Shown here piece after piece: positions 60,400 through 64,000 of a stretch of DNA of 64,000 nt. Origin of the DNA: Uliginosibacterium paludis (GTDB lineage: Bacteria > Pseudomonadota > Gammaproteobacteria > Burkholderiales > Rhodocyclaceae); contig NZ_JBDIVF010000001.1 in assembly GCF_039631355.1 (NCBI RefSeq), positions 868,001 to 932,000 on the forward strand, given 5' to 3'. Made by a program: the position numbers and the translations under genes. Each line of letters opens with the position of its first letter. The first letter of the stretch is position 1. The notes under the pieces were generated by a model. It worked only from the letters and a program-made list of their open reading frames with translations. It was not told the origin of the DNA and made no database searches.

Positions 60400-61349
60400 G
60401 CCTGCGCCCTCAGGCTGGCGAGAATGGCGTCGGCGCCCTGGGCGAGCAGATCCTGCGCCAGTCGCGCGCCCAGTGCCGCGGCGTCCTCCCGGAAGGCAGA
60501 ACCTTCGCTGCGCACGACCCGGCTGCCGTCAGGCGTGGCAACAAAGGCGCGCATCGCCAGACGGCCGTCAGCCGCCGGCTCGCAGAACGCACCGATCGGT
60601 ACGTCACACCCGCCTTGCAGGGCAAGGGTCAGCGCCCGCTCGGCCGCCACACAGGCGGTGGTCAGCGGATCCACCAGCGGCGCCAGCCACGCCGCCACCT
60701 CGGGCCGGTCTGCCCGTGCCTCGATGCCGAGTGCCCCCTGCCCGGCCGCCGGCAGACTGTCCTCCGGCGGCAGGATGCTGCGAATGCGCGACGCCAGACC
60801 GAGCCGGCGCAGCCCTGCTGCGGCAAGGATGATCGCGTCGTACTGACCTTCGTCGAGCTTCTTCAGGCGAGTGTCGAGATTGCCACGCAAGGGCTGCACG
60901 CCCAGATACGGATGCTGCGCATGCAGCTGTGCCTCGCGGCGCAGGCTGGACGTTCCGACAACCGCCCCGGGTGGCATGTCGGCCAGGCTTTCATAGCGGT
61001 TCGAAACGAAGGCGTCGAAGGGGGTTTCACGTTCCAGTGTGGCGATCAGCGCGAAGCCTTCAGGCATCTGGGCCGGCACATCCTTCATGGAGTGCACCGC
61101 AATGTCCGCCCTGCCGTCTTCAAGCGCGGTTTCCAGTTCCTTCACGAAAAGCCCCTTGCCGCCCACCTTGGACAGCGAGCGGTCAAGAATCTGGTCGCCG
61201 CGGGTGGTCATGCCGAGCAACTGCACCTCGCACCCCGGCCAGCAGTGTTCGAGCCGCGCTTTCACATGTTCGGCCTGCCAGAGCGCAAGGCGGCTCTCCC
61301 GGGTGGCAATGACGATCCGGCTCGGCGGACGCTGCTTTTCTGAGGACAT
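60396..61349 (-). CDS. hemC: porphobilinogen deaminase (hydroxymethylbilane synthase)
   Basis: A 317-residue enzyme that joins four porphobilinogens. IATRESRLALWQAEHV (about residues 14-29), VGGKGLFVKELE, DIAVHSMKDVPA, GTSSLRREAQL and LRGNLDTRLKKL are typical, and the dipyrromethane cofactor Cys is in LQGGCDVPIG (about residue 253). Two close ATGs exist at 61355 and 61349; neither has a good ribosome site. I list 61349. It is divergent from ppc, a gene pairing seen in other betaproteobacteria. Confidence 0.95.
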   Translation of the reverse strand: MSSEKQRPPSRIVIATRESRLALWQAEHVKARLEHCWPGCEVQLLGMTTRGDQILDRSLSKVGGKGLFVKELETALEDGRADIAVHSMKDVPAQMPEGFALIATLERETPFDAFVSNRYESLADMPPGAVVGTSSLRREAQLHAQHPYLGVQPLRGNLDTRLKKLDEGQYDAIILAAAGLRRLGLASRIRSILPPEDSLPAAGQGALGIEARADRPEVAAWLAPLVDPLTTACVAAERALTLALQGGCDVPIGAFCEPAADGRLAMRAFVATPDGSRVVRSEGSAFREDAAALGARLAQDLLAQGADAILASLRAQA

Positions 61350-61430
61350 GGGCATACAGGAAACGGAATGTCTCTTGCTTGAGAACGGGGCGAAGGATGT
61401 TAGCACGCCCGCCCGGGCAGCCCGCCGGAC

Positions 61431-61439
61431 TGCTATATT
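61431..61439 (+). promoter_or_regulatory. predicted extended -10 promoter for ppc
   Basis: TGCTATATT contains the TGn extension followed by TATATT, which matches 5 of 6 consensus bases, at 37 bases before the ppc start. No -35 match is seen, as allowed for extended -10 promoters. Confidence 0.5.
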
Positions 61440-61475
61440 CGCAACTCCCCGGAGACCAAGCCCCCACAAGCCAGC

Positions 61476-64000
<2,525 letters not shown>

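Overview
The window is a GC-rich chromosomal segment of a Gram-negative bacterium, most likely a betaproteobacterium of the Rhodocyclaceae type. The evidence is protein character plus gene order: a divergent hemC/ppc pair, a glyQ-glyS-gmhB-plsC block, a ybeY-corC-lnt block, and waaA next to a tolC-rhodanese-pcm block. No rRNA, tRNA, CRISPR array, transposase or phage gene was seen. About 62 protein genes are supported, most in long same-strand runs with ATGA-type overlaps.

Layout. 1-6563: a truncated DUF4254-like gene, dgkA, a family 4 glycosyltransferase, a PfkB-type sugar kinase with a glycine-zipper lipoprotein, the ornithine-lipid pair olsB-olsA, and dadA. The olsBA genes sit behind a striking array of four 11-bp-spaced GTAAC-type repeats that looks like a Pho box. 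6596-20334 (minus strand): an O-polysaccharide locus of ABC-transporter type. It holds two GT4 enzymes, gmd and fcl for GDP-L-fucose, a GtrA/GtrB/large GT-C-like module that is visibly AT-rich, a small lipoprotein with a sugar-binding-like beta-sandwich pattern, a methyltransferase with an N-terminal coiled coil, the Wzm/Wzt exporter, and a two-domain glycosyltransferase. 20632-31335 (minus strand): apaH translationally coupled to a WbpM/WbpL/WbpV-like trio (initiating sugar synthesis and transfer), three GT2 enzymes, a methyltransferase, a Wzx-like flippase and a UDP-glucuronate 4-epimerase. 31396-34413: the lipid A-core genes (a WaaE-like GT2, waaC, waaA).

34411-35226 has no gene. It holds ten heptamer repeats that start on the waaA stop codon and about 3.2 copies of a 192-bp tandem repeat. 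35227-42539 (minus strand): TetR regulator, adaptor, RND pump, pcm-like methyltransferase, rhodanese and TolC, which together could form a complete tripartite efflux pump. 42705-45065: Fur-box-preceded feoA-feoB plus a Cys-rich small membrane protein. 45092-46649: two poorly characterised genes around an empty 448-bp gap. 46680-52340 (minus strand): gloA, a YgjP-like metalloprotease, plsC, gmhB, glyS, glyQ. 52471-54347 (plus strand): a tandemly duplicated pair of orphan periplasmic binding proteins. 54344-61349 (minus strand): hemC-hemD-hemX-hemY running with overlaps into ybeY-corC-lnt. 61476 to the edge: a truncated ppc.

How it fits together. Most of the window builds, modifies and exports the cell envelope: lipid A core (waaC, waaA, gmhB), O-polysaccharide (two sub-loci), phospholipid and ornithine lipid synthesis (plsC, olsBA, dgkA), lipoprotein maturation (lnt) and efflux. 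The most notable points for follow-up are the predicted Pho control of olsBA, the coiled-coil methyltransferase and the stand-alone beta-sandwich lipoprotein beside Wzm/Wzt, the coexistence of Wzx and Wzm/Wzt genes without a visible Wzy, and the 192-bp tandem array.
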